The notes beneath the pieces are model-generated. The model ran no database searches. It saw only the letters and a list, made by a program, of their open reading frames with translations, and had not been told where the DNA came from. From positions 8,665,717 through 8,729,716 of the forward strand of contig NC_088305.1 in assembly GCF_032854445.1 (NCBI RefSeq): a DNA stretch of 64,000 nt, given 5' to 3'. Positions 41,761 through 54,553 of the stretch are shown here, one piece after another. The position numbers and the translations under genes are program-made. The DNA comes from Liolophura sinensis (Eukaryota; Mollusca; Polyplacophora; Chitonida; Chitonidae). Positions within the stretch are counted from its first letter, which is position 1. Each line of letters starts with the position of its first letter.

Positions 41761-42284
41761 GGGTACAGTGTGTATATGTACATCTGAAGCTAAGCTGACA
41801 TGTAAGTGTACAAGTGTTGAAGCTGTTAGCATCAAGGGACAAAATGTACATTAATTCTTTCACTCTGGTCTTTTTGAAAGTTTTATATAATATTAATAAT
41901 GATGTATTAAACTGAGCCCACGTACGTCATATTGTATAAAGATGGCCTTATATACATGTATCTGACAAATACTCATAATTCCCAACACCTTAACATGACT
42001 GATCTAGATATATTACACATTTCCATGTTGTGACACAATGACACATGAAATTCAATAAATTTCACACAGTTTTTTAAACACACTGGATGACATTAATTTT
42101 TTGTCAAGGTGATAACTTTGAACAGTTTGAAATGACATATACATGTATATACTGTATCATATGATATATTGTAATTAGGTCAAATATTAGCATTGTTCAA
42201 GTGACACATTTTGCTTGATCCTAACATGATTTAGCTAACTTACAGGGCTGTATAAGATATTTTTTTTGTGAAGTTTGATTACAT

Positions 42285-42490
42285 GTACTGGACATTTTTA
42301 ACCATTTCAACTAGTTTAATACTTTTTTTAGTGGAATTTATGCACACAATTATTATGAAAATTTATGTCACTAAAGACGTACATGTAAGCTTCATAAAAC
42401 CGCAAATTACTTCTCTACACTCCGCAGTTCTTCCAGGATGTTTCATTTAAAATATTGGTTTCAGGGGTGTTTGAAAAGGTTGAAAAATTT
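42285..42490 (+). mobile_element. MITE family A, copy
   Basis: TTTAACCATTTCAAC to GTTTGAAAAGGTTGAAAAA, with CTCCGCAGTTCTTCCAGGAT inside. Confidence 0.65.
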
Positions 42491-43954
42491 AAGCCTTGAC
42501 ATCAAAAGTATGATTTTAAGGTCTTAATGTGCTTTAGGTGAACTAAACCAAACTTTAAGGTGAAATACAATACACACATGTACATAAAGATCCCATATAT
42601 TCCTCACAACCCTACATGTAAATCACAAGGCATGTGTGCACAATTTGTGACTTTACTTCATGTAACATGCATGAAACAAAACAAGAAAACCCTAGGCTTT
42701 GTTAGGAATACTGTACATGTACATGTGTGCATTAGCCAGTGACCTGTCCACTTGGACAAGCAATATAGAATATTGGGGTTTAATTTTATAACTACAGGTG
42801 CATGTGTTTGAACTCTCTGTCTGAAGCACCATATTTCCATGGAAAGCATGACAGAAAGAATTGAAATCTCTTTACCCTGCTCAAACAGAAAGCCGTCAAG
42901 AAGAACTGTTTGGACACAAAAGGCTGTAATTTTCACATTTCTGGTTAAGACTTGATCTGCAGGTACATGTACGTCTTACTACAGGCCTATTTCCCACAAA
43001 TCATAATGAAAAACAAACTTGTAACAAAAAACAAAGTAAGTATACACATGTATGTGAATCGTAGAAACAAAGAAACCACTTCCACAGTAGTATAAAATTC
43101 ATTATTGCAGTATTATTAAAAGTACATGAACATAAATATGCAGTAATTTCATCCTTCACAACATTTCATCATCCCGTTCATGCTACATGACCTTCACATT
43201 CCAGAGTTCTGGACTTTTCTAGACTATGACATCATAACTAGGAAATACACATACATGTGAATTATGAAGGGATAAAAGAACACACCACAACCACATCCCT
43301 TATTTTATTATGTTGTTTTGTTACTGAAAGCATACATTTTCAAATCAAGGAAATAAGACCTTGATTTTACCCACTGAAATTTTCTTCTCATTTTGTCTAG
43401 TTCTGACCTAACCTTTTGTTGCCTGAATAGAAGTGTTTTATAGATCTTAGAAAGGTATTCTGGAGGTTGTTTAAAATTAAAGATAAATGATAATTAAAAT
43501 AAATGATAATTAAAACAAAATGATAATTAAAATATCTACATACGGAAAAACAAATTTTAAGTCCTGGAGCCAATTCCACAATGCCATTTCTGACTTAATT
43601 CAAAATTTATAATCTTTCCAAACGTCTCAGTTTTTGGTGCTGAAAGTTGAAATTTGGATACATTTTGCTTTAGATAACACCCTTGAGGTGGAAAAAAAGT
43701 TATCGATGGTAAGATTTTATGACGTACCATGTATTTATTTGCTTCTAAAAATGCAAATTCATTTTCCAAACTTACATGTTGTTCAAAAATTGTGTAACAC
43801 TGTATAATTTTAGGCCTAATTAAAAAAACGAAAAAAAAAAAAAAAAAGAACAACAAAAGAAAATATTAAACAATAAAACTACTGAACTCCATAAATAATG
43901 TTTGATGCTGCTTTTTTTTTTCTTTGTTTCTTTCTTTTGCCTTAAATGAGAATT

Positions 43955-44120
43955 GTTCCTCTCTGGCTGTATGTGGGAAGGTCTGCCAAAAACCTGCGGA
44001 TGGTCGTGGGTTTCCCCCCGGGCTCTGCCCAGTTTCCACCCACCATAATGCTGGCCGCCGTCATATAAGTGAAATATTCTTGAGTACGGCGTAAAACACC
44101 AATCAAATAAATAAATAAAT
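43955..44120 (+). mobile_element. SINE family 1, 5'-truncated
   Basis: CCTCTCTGGCTGTATGTGGG to an intact (AAAT)n tail. Little diverged, so fairly recent. Confidence 0.88.
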
Positions 44121-44253
44121 TAAATGAGAATTGTATTTAGTTTTTAACATAAACATATACTACATCTAAATACAGCTAAGGTCATTCATGTTCCTAAGAA
44201 TTGCTGTAAAATAGGCCCAATTATGTGTAAATTATTATGCTTTATATTTTGAA

Positions 44254-44720
44254 TGAATGAATGATTATGGCTTTATGCCACATCGGCAATATTTCTGCCA
44301 TATCGCAGGAAGAACAAGTTGAAAACAGGAGGCTGTGATTGGTTTTTTTTTAAATGTTCGGACATGTTTAAACCCAGTTAAGAAGAACCAAAACAGTTAA
44401 AAGTTGAAAACCACCATGTTTTTTAAAGTATATCTAGAAAGCTGTATATGTATATATCTCCTAATTTATGTATCAATAATAATTAAAATTTGCACTTTAT
44501 GATAAAGGTCAATGGTCCTTGAGTGTTTTGTGACAGCATCCCCAGTGATGTGGTCAAATAAATCACATACAGAGTTGACTGTGTAGAACCTGTGCCGAAC
44601 ATGGACAAAGTCTACACAGTCAACCAGGATATGCTTGATACCGTATTCAGCCTCACATCCAACACAATCGGGAGCACTGCTCCCATCGAGAATAAAACTG
44701 TACGTTAGAGAATGCCCACT
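44254..44720 (-). mobile_element. 5'-truncated LINE fragment, 3' end
   Basis: Minus-strand frame 44720-44473 contains SGHSLTYSFILDG, a Cys pair (CVGC), HILVDCVDF and a final IDLYHKV, the familiar end of non-LTR retrotransposon polyproteins. The sequence then runs into a 3' tail ending in ATTC-type repeats at 44254-44266. The reverse transcriptase core is absent, as expected for 5' truncation. Confidence 0.6.
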
Positions 44721-44991
44721 TCACATTTTGACAATTGAAATCTGAGTGTACCATCACAATGGCACACTCCCACACACCTGTAGATGCATGGACTGTACTT
44801 AAACACTCAATATTTCGGAAACCCTCTTACGTCAGCTTCTAAAAATTTACACACTCAGAAGCCATTATGTCCTAAGTATACAGTCAAAATTTCAATTTCA
44901 TCCTTTTAGATTTCTGCTCATGGTACCAAAATCAAAATAAACAGTCATAAATGCATGTTCCAGATATTTCAAAATGATGTTCTACCTTGTT

Positions 44992-45193
44992 TTACTTGAA
45001 AAGGTGATCAATTGGTACTCCATTTTCTCGGTAGACAACGCACAAACGTTTCTTCCATGAACTGATTGAGTCTCGAATCTCCTTAAGAGTAATTTTTTCC
45101 CAGCAATCCTTCATGAATGCTTTTAGTTCCTCTTCAGTGAATTTTTTCGCACTGTACTCATGACACCTGACGAGTGAGGCTACGTTTTCTTTC
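44992..45193 (-). pseudogene. C-terminal fragment of a mariner/IS630-type transposase
   Basis: A 67-codon open stretch ending at TAA (44992-44994) reads KAFMKDCWEKITLKEIRDSI, then SWKKRLCVVYRENGVPIDHL, the usual C-terminal pattern of mariner-like transposases. It is stopped upstream at 45194-45196. The catalytic region is not found next to it. Confidence 0.55.
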
Positions 45194-45199
45194 TTACCC

Positions 45200-46636
45200 T
45201 GTGTACAGACTACTAAAGCTATGACCTTGAAAACTTGTCAGTATATTAACAAAATCATGTCATTTGAATGTCTCAAGTTTGAAAGGGTTTGAACAAAGGA
45301 TAATGGAGCAATGCAGCATCAAAGTAAGGCCCATTTTTTTATGCCCACCCGATATAATAGCATGCAATGTAAGTCTTCACTAGTTTGCACTATTAATTCT
45401 GTGAGAAGCCATTTCATGGAAGTCGGAACCAAAGAAATCTTGGGTTGGCTAGTCAGCTATGGGTAATTTAGCCAACCACCTTCGACATGTACTAAGCAGG
45501 TTATATTAAAAATAAAAGTCTAAACTATGTCACAAAAGTAAAACGGTCAAATGCTTAGCCTGCTCACCATAACTTGCTGTCACAAAGCAATGTACTCCAC
45601 AGCAATCAGATCAGATGAATTATGATGATAAATACCTATATCGGATAACTTTCAAAAATGTAAATGAATTGAAAGTGAAAGTGAAAACAAAACCAATAGC
45701 TGCATGCATATCATTATGGGTGCTTTGTAAAAGACTTTCTTTCTGATTTATACCTATTTTTACCCAATCAATAAGCAAACTTTCTAAAATGGGTCACATT
45801 AAATGCTTTTAAATCCAAATTTGCCTTATCATAGCCAACTCCGGATGTCATGAAGGATTTTGTGCTAACTTTCAATATCAACGACAAAAAACCTTAGTTC
45901 ACAGCCAAATATTTTCCTTGTGAAATGGCTTAGGCTTATTAGAGTAGTCGGCTAGGGTTAGCCTAAAAATTAGACTTCTTTGTAAAATAGGCCTCAGACA
46001 TTTTTAAGCATCGATCTACATGTACCTTTACTGCATATTGGTGTGTGAAATCATGCAGCCCCAAATTATAACTTACCTTATTCAATATCAACACATAAGA
46101 ATCTGAGGTAAAACACGTATCACAAAACCCAGAGTTATAGTAATTTCAAGGTAGACTCAACAAGCCACATCTGCATGCATGCATAAGCTGAAGGGTCATA
46201 TAGGTGTAGGTGTATGAATGCGAGCGCTGGAACTTCCTGTTTTATGTAGGGCAGACTTAAGTCATGGGATCTGTCTATTGTAACTATTCATTTACACTGT
46301 TTAGGTACAACGTACACATTTATACACTTGTTCAGACAGGACAATCTAACTTTAGGGGCATGCCTACTTTTTAACACAACTTAATGGTATTTAAAGTCAT
46401 GAACTTTTACATGTCGTGTCGCAGATAGACAGAAATGGAGAGAGAGATATGGAGGAAGAGGGGAGGAGGGGGAGAGAGGGCGAGGTGGGAGGGAGGGAGA
46501 GGGAGGGCGGCCGGAGATCAAGAGAGAGAGGGCGGGCGGGAGTGAGGGAGAGAGAGAGCAACAGTCAAAATCATATGCAGCCAAATTTTCATACCCATAG
46601 GACATGTAGGTGCCCAAATAAAGTTAATGGAAAAAA

Positions 46637-46672
<36 letters not shown>

Positions 46673-47040
46673 CAAATTAAGATGACCTAAACAAACATGT
46701 TTATTTTGATCAATTTCAATGAAAATGTATGATACTAATTTCTCAATCAATATCCTTATTATTAGGTCTCATATAATTTACCCTAATTTAAGATGTATTT
46801 CTACATTTTCTTAACCCTAGCCCAAATCATGGGCCTTGAAGGGTGTTGAAATTATGAAGCTTTGAATGTCAAAAGTACATCTATGGACAATACTAATCAT
46901 GATACGATAGTGGAATTTTTTTAGAATTACAAAAATGACAAACTGTTACAAAACAATTAATACTCCATTTTATCTTTACATACGCATGTAATTTAAATAT
47001 ACTGGCACACCTCATTGGTGAAGAGTGTACAGCCCTATAT
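45200..47040. other. Non-coding stretch
   Basis: AT-rich with the purine tract and poly-A noted separately. No gene or clear repeat otherwise. Confidence 0.5.
46435..46560. repeat. Purine-rich (GA/GGA) tract
   Basis: Almost pure A/G on the plus strand with GGGAGG and GAGAGA motifs. The open frames on both strands are low complexity. An A-run (46639-46669) follows shortly. Confidence 0.9.
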
Positions 47041-47043
47041 TCT

Positions 47044-47110
47044 TAGGAATGAATGGGTGATTATGACTTAACGCCTCATTTCAGCCATGTCGTGGCAAAC
47101 ACATTTTTTG
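47044..47110 (-). mobile_element. LINE 3'-tail fragment
   Basis: Resembles the tail of the 44254-44720 element: a GAATGAATG start, TGATTATG, a TTAACGCC-type motif and a CATGTCG/CATATCG block. No coding part remains. Confidence 0.45.
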
Positions 47111-47987
47111 GTATAACTAGGCTGCCATGTACATGTGCATATGCATGTCTACAGGCTCAAAAATCAGCATGTTGGCAATATGCAGTTACAAAATATGCAC
47201 TTACAAAATCCACATGTACAGCATAGATAATATACCCAATGTACACAATGTCACTATAGAAGTACACATAAATACACATTGTAACTCTTTTTGTACTTTT
47301 CGCATACCTATTTTTCACTTTTACACATGTATTAATTAAAACTTAATTCAAACATCTAATTTACATTTTCAGCCATGCTGCACACGTATGTTTGTACATG
47401 CTACATGCAGGAACATAACTTGTTCACCACTAGAGGAAAATAAGCAGGGCTGGCTACATTCACTACAACCAGGAAACCACCCACGTCATGTGACAATTAG
47501 CCTCATCTCATATGAAAAGTCAAATGGAAATCATGGGATTCTGATTTGTTCTCACAATGTAGAAATACTTAAACTTTTTTTTTTTTTTATACCAAGCGCT
47601 AACAAAGTCGTATCTGGCTTAGGTCAAAATATAAAAAACCCATCGCACTGTAACATTCTAACATTCATAAGATGGTCAAAAGATCTATGGCTCAAAATCA
47701 AGCTCTAAAACTGTACATTTTAACATGCCCATTCCAGGTTCCACAAAGCCAGGTTTGACTGAAAATTTTTGAAATGAACTTTAAAAACTTACATTTGTGC
47801 AGAGAGAGTTAAATTTGGAACGCTTAACAAGTGTTTTACTTACCAGAACAAATTATATCAGAATTTGAACCGCTTCATTTATCTGTGTATCATGCTGTCT
47901 TTAAATTTAAAATGCTGACTTACATGTAAATCAAGAATTGCTTTGTGGAATTGGCCCTAGCACTTTGTCTAATGCAGTTATTATTTC

Positions 47988-48072
47988 TTCAAGGGGCCCC
48001 TTTAGCAAAGTTGTTAGTGTACTAGTAGAGCGCAATGACCCAGGAGCCTCTCATCAATGCAGTGGCTGTGAG
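47988..48072 (+). mobile_element. SINE family 1, 5' head fragment only
   Basis: tRNA-like head GCAAAGTTGTTAGTGTACTA, then GACCCAGGAGCCTCTCATCA, ending at GTGGCTGTGAG. The only copy here that keeps the head without the tail. Confidence 0.75.
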
Positions 48073-49700
48073 ACTGCAGTACTACTTTCATCTTAGAAGC
48101 CACCATTACAAAATTGAAGCATAAAATCCAGCAACAGTTGAATGGCTAGATCAGCCTCAGTGGTGCCTATATTTATTTCTAATTTTTGCTTTAGAACTGA
48201 GAATGAATCTAGCTGTAAAACAATCCCACTGTATTTCTGTAAACTGGTGAAGTCAAAATCACTAGCAATATCTTTTAAGATAGTCATGCATTTTCAGACC
48301 CAACCCAGCTATTTCAGGCCACTGGTTTTGAAAGTTTAGCCAATTTAATGAAAAGGCAACTGTTTCTTTGGCCAAATTTCAACTTCGAGCACACTTACAT
48401 ATTTGTACTTTCTTTGTTGTCATTAAGTTTCAGGCATATGGAGCTATAAAGTTATATGGTACCTCTTGTTAAAGTTCTTTCTTGTGACTTATTTAAAAAG
48501 AGTTTTCACCTCTATGGTTTCAATCAATTTTATGGATAAACAGAATAGCATGGTCTTATTTTATTCAAAGTACATGTATGTCCTCACAATCTTAAAATGA
48601 ATTTTAAGATGCCCTACAAATATGGAAAGTAATCACTGTTGATGTTTGGCATATAAGCCTGAAAAGAATAGTAATAATTTAACACAGGTGTTTATAGCTG
48701 TATAAGTTCATCGCCTACTAGGCTACATATTCTGATTTCAAGTACATATGGCATGTTTGTCCTCTGGGTTTATTCCATCCTTGGTATGCATGTACCAGAA
48801 TCCTAGCATCTCATATCAAGGACTTGTTTTTGTTCTCAAATTATTTTGCTCTGTCTGCCTTATGTTAATTATATCTGCTGTAGAAGAGTGTGGAACTGAT
48901 GGAACACCAATTACAACAGGTGATGTCAACAAATTTCAAGTTTTATGCTCCAATGATCAGGCGACTTGAATCACGCGATCACTTCACAGCAATGAATCGA
49001 CAATGTTTTAGTCAACACTTCACCTCCTTCACCTTCCAGACTTTTCTGGACTATGTCATCATCACTGTGTAATTCATACCCTGAGATAGTAAGATCAACA
49101 AACACGAACGTATTCATACTTACAGACAAGCAGTGATTCATAATTTTCGTGTACACCTTTTCGTCAACGTTGGTCTTGCGACATCGAAGTAAGTTTACCT
49201 CAAAATCGAAAGAGGACTACAAAGGGGGAATAACTCCATTGAATGCTTTTTTTTTTTTTTCTTTTTTCAAAAATTTGCAGCGCGTATGAATAGAGATCAG
49301 AAATACGACGAAGATGGCACATTGCTTATTATTTTCACGGATGCAACAGATAAACCGATACCCATTTATATACATGTAGAGAAAATGTCAGGATATCAAT
49401 GATAAATAGAATATTGCACAGTGCAGGTTGAATACCCTAAATATTATTCTCGTGAAAGCTAGAAATTTCTCTGTCTGACTTATTCAAAGGTCTGTGGGTG
49501 GAGGAAACTGAGTATAGGGATAAACCATTGTCTTTTGGCATGTTCTAAGGTAACAAAAGCTATAAAGACGGCCCCATCGGCATATTACCAAGCTCCCTGT
49601 AACTGTCACTAGTTGAGGAGCTCAAGTGAAAATTCAGAGCGTGGAAATCTAGAAGTTCCATGTCCGTGGAAGGCCACATTGTAGTTGCTAGTCACACACA
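48073..49700. other. No certain gene; exon-like stretches noted
   Basis: 48093-48287 (minus) is an open frame of 64 codons without good splice sites. Near 49124 a strong minus-strand donor, GTCT|GTAAGT, follows a short open segment (RKTNVDEKVYTKIMNH); it could be a 5' exon but joins no downstream exon in phase. Confidence 0.3.
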
Positions 49701-49710
49701 TTTAAACCGA

Positions 49711-50035
49711 GCCATGTCTCACTTCTGTATCTGTATACAAGCATATAAGTTTTTTTTTTCTTATTTTGAGGCTGTTTCAGTTCATTTGCTGGACTTAAGC
49801 AATCCAGTTTATCACTGGAAGAAAGCGCTTGTGACATTGTGTGACCTGCGGTTGTGGCAGAGAAGAGGTTTGGTGATTACTTACACACAAAGCCATAGGA
49901 GGCCATTGCAATGAGCCATGTCTCACTTTCCCCAACATATTCCGGTATATGCATTTATTTCTTATTTAGGCTGTTTCAGTTCATTTCACTCGGCTTAATG
50001 GCCGGTTTATCACTGAAGAAAGCTGACCATGACAT
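49711..50035. repeat. Direct duplication, ~203-bp period
   Basis: GCCATGTCTCACTT, GGCTGTTTCAGTTCATTT and TTTATCACTG recur about 203 bases apart (49712 and 49915), moderately diverged. Confidence 0.75.
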
Positions 50036-50114
50036 TGAGGATATCAGTGTCGATACACCTCACCACCTGTCCCGGTAACAAAAAATCTTGCAGCAGCAGG
50101 TGAAATCGCACAAT

Positions 50115-50385
50115 TTATTAATTTATTTATTTGATTGCTGTTTTACGCCGTACTCAAGAATATTTCACTTATACGACGGCGGCCAGCATTATGGTGGGTG
50201 GAAACCGGGCACAGCCCGGGGGAAAACCCCCGACCATCCGCACGTTGTTGGCAGTCCTTCCCACATACGGCCGGAGAGGAAGCCAGCATGAGCTGGACTT
50301 GAACTCACAGCCACCGCATTAGTGAGAGACTCCTGGGTCATTACGCTGCGCTAGCGCACTAACCAACTGAGCCACGGAGGCCCCC
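50115..50385 (-). mobile_element. Full-length SINE family 1
   Basis: Reverse (ATTT)n tail through to a clear head, GCCACGGAGGCCCC. Its open frames are not genes. Confidence 0.92.
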
Positions 50386-50454
50386 AGAATCAGACAAACC
50401 AGCAGTATCTGTGATAAAGTGGGATGAGAGATGGCTGTAAGTGTGCTAAGGTGA

Positions 50455-51745
50455 CAACTTGATACCTAGAGGTTTGGTGGGGTAATTGCTTGAGATGAGC
50501 TGAGGGACAACTTGAAGTGTGCTGAGTTAAACTGCTTGAGGTGAAGTGACAGCGGAAAGTGTGCTGAGGTAAATGTTTGATATGAGGTGATTGGCTGTTA
50601 GAAGTGTGGTGAGGTAAGAGAGATGTGAGTAACAGACTGAAAGATAGTGAGGCAACAGCTTAAGATGGTCGACAGCTTGATTGAGTGAGTGAGTGCTTGG
50701 GGTTTAACGTCGCGCTCAACAATTTTTCAGTCATATGACAACGAAGGAATCCTTAGGGTGTATGTAATGTACCACCTTGTTGCAGGACGAATTTCCACCG
50801 CTCTTTTATCTAGTGCTGCTTCACTGAGATGACTTACAGAAGGCAAGTAAGCCATCCCGCCCAAGCTATTATACTGATACGGGTCAACCAGTCGTTGCAC
50901 GCTGAACACCAAGCGAGGAAGTTACAACTTCCTCTTTTAAAGTCTTAGGTGTGACTCGACCCATCGACAGCTTGAAGTGTGGGGAGATAACCAAGGTGTG
51001 GTTACAGCTAGAAATGTTGTGGGGTAACCGAGGTGGGGTATGGTTACAGCTAGAAATGTTGTGGGGTAACCGAGGTGGGGTGTGGTTACAGCCAGAAATG
51101 TTGTGGGTGTAACTGAGAGAGGGTGTGGTTACAGCTAGAAGTGTGGTGGATGTAATGGAGATGAGGTGCGGTTACAGCTAGAAGTGTGGTGGGGTAACTG
51201 AGATGAAGTGTGGTTACAGCTAGACGTGTGGTTGGGTAACTGAGATGGGGTGAGGTTACAGCTAGAAGTGTGGAGAGGTAACTGCTTGAGGTGAAGTGAG
51301 CGGCAGCTTGAGGCGTGTGAAGTAACTGCTAGAAGTGTGGTGAGGTGACTGCTTTAGAAGAGATGAAGTCACAGATAGCAGTGTGGCGAGTCACAGTTTG
51401 AAATGTGATGAGGTAGCTGCCTTAGACGCAGCAGGAGACTTCTTGATGGGTGGTAAGGTAGCGATGGCAAGGCAACAGCTTGATTTGTGGGTACGTAGCT
51501 GGGGCGAGATGACAAGAAGTGTTGTTGGGTAACAGCTTAAAATGAGGTGATATTAACCTTGAAGTATAGCGAGGTAATTGCTTGAGAGGAGTTGAATGAG
51601 GGCTTGAGGTTTGGTGAGGTAACAGTTTTAGATGAGGTGACAGCTATGTGTGGTAAGGTAACTGTTTGAGATGAGGTTATTGAGGTGTGGGGATGTAGCT
51701 GCTGGATTTGACGGGACAGGACAGCTGCAAGTGAAGTGAGGTGAC
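50455..51745. repeat. Degenerate GT-rich minisatellite
   Basis: Irregular units around 42 bases (ATGGTTACAGCTAGAAATGT, TGTGGGGTAACCGAGGTGGG) best ordered at 50975-51300 and decaying on both sides. Interrupted by the family 2 SINE at 50684-50963. Confidence 0.8.
50684..50963 (-). mobile_element. SINE family 2 copy, head missing
   Basis: GAGTGAGTGAGTG, GTTTAACGTCGCGCTCAAC, then a conserved block to AACTTCCTCTTTTAAAGTCT. It matches 55252-55618 over about 270 bases but stops before the tRNA-like part. It sits inside a degenerate minisatellite. Confidence 0.82.
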
Positions 51746-52004
51746 TAAGTTTATTTCTTTGATTAGTGTTCAATGCCCAAACACTTTTCACTTATGTGAC
51801 ATCATTTATGTTTAGGAATGCAGGAAACCAGAGAAAACCATTGATTTTCGACATGTACCTGCCAAACCCCTTGACACCCCTGAAACAGAGACAACTGAAT
51901 TCGACTACATGCACAAGCACGGATCCGATAATAGAGCTGCGCCAGCACTTAAACTGAGCAGGAGAGGTAACAATAAGACAGGTCACTTATAGCCACTGAA
52001 CTGG

Positions 52005-52180
52005 TTATTTATTTGATTCGTATTGTACGTGTGAAGGTCTGTCAGCAACCTGCAGATGGTCGTGGGTTACCCCCCGGGCTCTGCTTGGTTCCACCCACCA
52101 TAATGCTGGCCGCCATCGTATAAGTGAAATACTCTTGAGTACGGCGTAAGACACCAATCAAATAAATAAATAAATAAATC
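52005..52180 (+). mobile_element. SINE family 1, with reverse tail piece at its start
   Basis: A short reverse-type TTATTTATTTGATTCGTATT is followed directly by a forward body (GAAGGTCTGTCAGCAACC) and tail. It may be two insertions or an inverted 5' end. Confidence 0.78.
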
Positions 52181-52497
52181 TGACTCGTATCCACGTCCTA
52201 CTGAGGACAATTTTATTTATCTGATGCCGGTCAATTTCATTAAGGAATGAAACCCTAGCACTAGGATATTCACATCAACTACATTTGTCAACTTACTGAT
52301 AAACTTTCCCACTTGAAATTAGGGCATTACGAGAACTGTCAACTGCTTATTGTTATGAATATCCAAGTTCCACGAGCAAAGATTAGGGGTGTTTCGAGTT
52401 CGCACTTTAGCGTCCTTGAAGGTAAAAAAAGTCCTCCTGTATAAGGTGACTCGTAGAAAATGTTAAGCAACCTTTGCTGACATTAATTTAGCGATCA

Positions 52498-52637
52498 CTT
52501 GTCCCAACATGGCTTAAATGACACCTCTTTCCTTTAGAAACTACTTGTCCCGACACGGCTTAAATGACACCTCTTTCCTTTAGAAACTACTTGTCCCAAC
52601 ATGGCTTAAATGACACCTCTTTCCTTTAGAAACTACT
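52498..52637. repeat. 46-bp tandem repeat, 3 copies
   Basis: TTGTCCCGACACGGCTTAAA, TGACACCTCTTTCCTTTAGA and AACTAC repeat almost exactly. Confidence 0.93.
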
Positions 52638-53119
52638 CACGTTTACAAAGGCTTGACTGTTCAATTTTCTCCATCGTTTGTCTACTTTAAATAACTTTTG
52701 GTCAATTTTTTTTTTGTTTTCAGGCATCCATGTGATAGCAAATGCAATCCTGCAATATTTTCCTAACATTTTTGACAGGTCACATGATACGGTAGGACTT
52801 TTTTTTTTTTTACCATTGAGGACAGAGAGTTCGAACTCAAAACTTACTTATTCTCTGTCCAAGGCCTGGACTGATTGGTTCAGCTTACAGCTTAGCCAGA
52901 TTCACCTACATCAGAGTTTTAAGAAAACTTTCAGAATAATTTGTTACAAAAGCAGAATTTAATGGGCATAAAACAAATGATCGAGATGACTTCCTCTGTA
53001 ACTACCGTATCAAAAACACAATAAAAAAACGAATGACATGGTATTAACACCATTAGGTTCATGTATACATACATAGTTATCAGCACAGATAGTTTATCAT
53101 CATGAATTCACACACACTC

Positions 53120-53300
53120 TAATTCTTGGACCTTTTCAACCACTGTGACCAAACACTGTGAGAAAGCTGTGGTGTGTAGAAAAACAGTTTTAAAACAGTT
53201 TTATGAAGTTTGCATCTTCAATGACACGAACAAATCATGTTTAGTGTCATTTTCATAACACTCGTTTGCACTGAAAAAAGTTCTTTACATTTGGAAAATG
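53120..53300 (-). mobile_element. MITE family A, partial copy
   Basis: GGACCTTTTCAACC, GAAGTTTGCATCTTCAATGA and CATTTTCATAACAC blocks match the family. Confidence 0.5.
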
Positions 53301-53310
53301 TTGGAAGATT

Positions 53311-53420
53311 TACAGTACATGCATATTCAGGTTTGTGTGAATAGTCCTATTTTCTCACTAAATGTTATATCTATCACTCAGCAAGGCAAATACTCAGTTG
53401 CACATTCTGCAATAGTCAAG
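53311..53420. repeat. Duplicated block, copy 1 (second at 53985-54090)
   Basis: TTTACAGTACATGCATATTC, CTCACTAAATGTTATATC and CACTCAGC occur in the same order in both blocks. Confidence 0.7.
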
Positions 53421-53984
53421 TTATCAAATTTTAAAGGCATCTGCTTCTGACTCATAACACTGTGTGACTGTTGAAGGTGGCAGGGCACCTGTTTGGTAAT
53501 ACCAAACCTCAGGGAAAAAGGATTGAAAACAGCTTGCATGCAAGGCTAGCAGATCAAACTAGGTCTTGGTTGAGCTGTCCAAGTGAACATGAAAAATATA
53601 GATAAGAAATCTTGACGTTTTTTTTAGCACTTTCTCCATAAGAGGAGAAAAGAGAAATCTGCACTACTCAAACAAAATGCACCGGTCAAACAAAATGCCT
53701 CAAAAAAGCAGCTTGTTTGGATCTCTTCTATCACATTTCTGGCCATTTCCAAGACACTGGCACTTACATTTCCAACAGTTAAAACACATTCAGCATCTCT
53801 AGTACCAGCAGTTAGTATTTAGAGACATTCCTCAATGACAAAAGACATCCTCTTAAATATGACTCAAAGCAATAGGTTTTGCCAAGAGACACCTTATTCT
53901 GACAAAATTAACATGGGAGAAAAAACAGAAGAAAATTGGAAATGATACAGACTGATCTCAAATTCTGGCTAAATGTATAAATGC

Positions 53985-54090
53985 TGAAAATTTACAGTAC
54001 ATGCATATTCAGGTTTTCATGAATGGTACTGTTTACTCACTAAATGTTATATCCACCACTCAGCTAGGGAAATATTCAGTTTTGCATTCC
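53985..54090. repeat. Duplicated block, copy 2
   Basis: Same motifs as 53311-53420, in the same direction. Downstream of the RPA3 stop. Confidence 0.7.
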
Positions 54091-54470
54091 CTAGCATGGC
54101 CTAGCAAAATGTTTCGTAGGAACAGTCCAAGTGTAATTCCATGTTTTCACTGGTGAGGAATCGCATATTTAACCAGACTTTTGAATCAACATCTTTCGCT
54201 CATATTTTATCGCACATTTCCAAAACACAGGTACGTCTACGACCACTGACAGAACTCATGCCAGGAGACTGATAAATGTTTGTACCTTCTTGACAATGGA
54301 TTATGAGCCGTGCTCTGTGCCCTGCAAGCTCAGGATAGTCCATTGATTTGACTGTCATTGCAGTATAAATCCACACACTATTCACATCAAACCATATGGA
54401 CACATCACATGGCCTCAAGATAAACAAACATGTAATGTCTTTTGTGCAAGGGGAGGTAACTAGTATGGGC

Positions 54471-54553
54471 TCAGCCAGATTTGGCTGCTGTCACCATGTA
54501 GTGGCTGGGTAGTTTGGATATGGTCTCAACAGCTGTGTTATACAAGTCCATAT
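54471..54553 (-). CDS. RPA3: RPA3 exon 4 (terminal)
   Basis: Encodes MDLYNTAVETISKLPSHY and a short tail, ending at TGA (54471-54473). This is the C-terminal helix that in known RPA3 joins the trimerisation core. The acceptor is TTCCACAG. No AATAAA was seen close downstream. Confidence 0.9.

Noticed and set aside
46381..46685. Arg/Glu/Gly-rich and Ser/Pro-rich frames
   Set aside because: Purine-tract low complexity, with no gene signals.
49115..49250. First exon of the kinase gene
   Set aside because: The donor is good, but joining it to the exon at 36085 puts its ATG out of frame with the kinase. The 39.4-kb exon has no upstream ATG and fits better. It could still be an alternative 5' exon.
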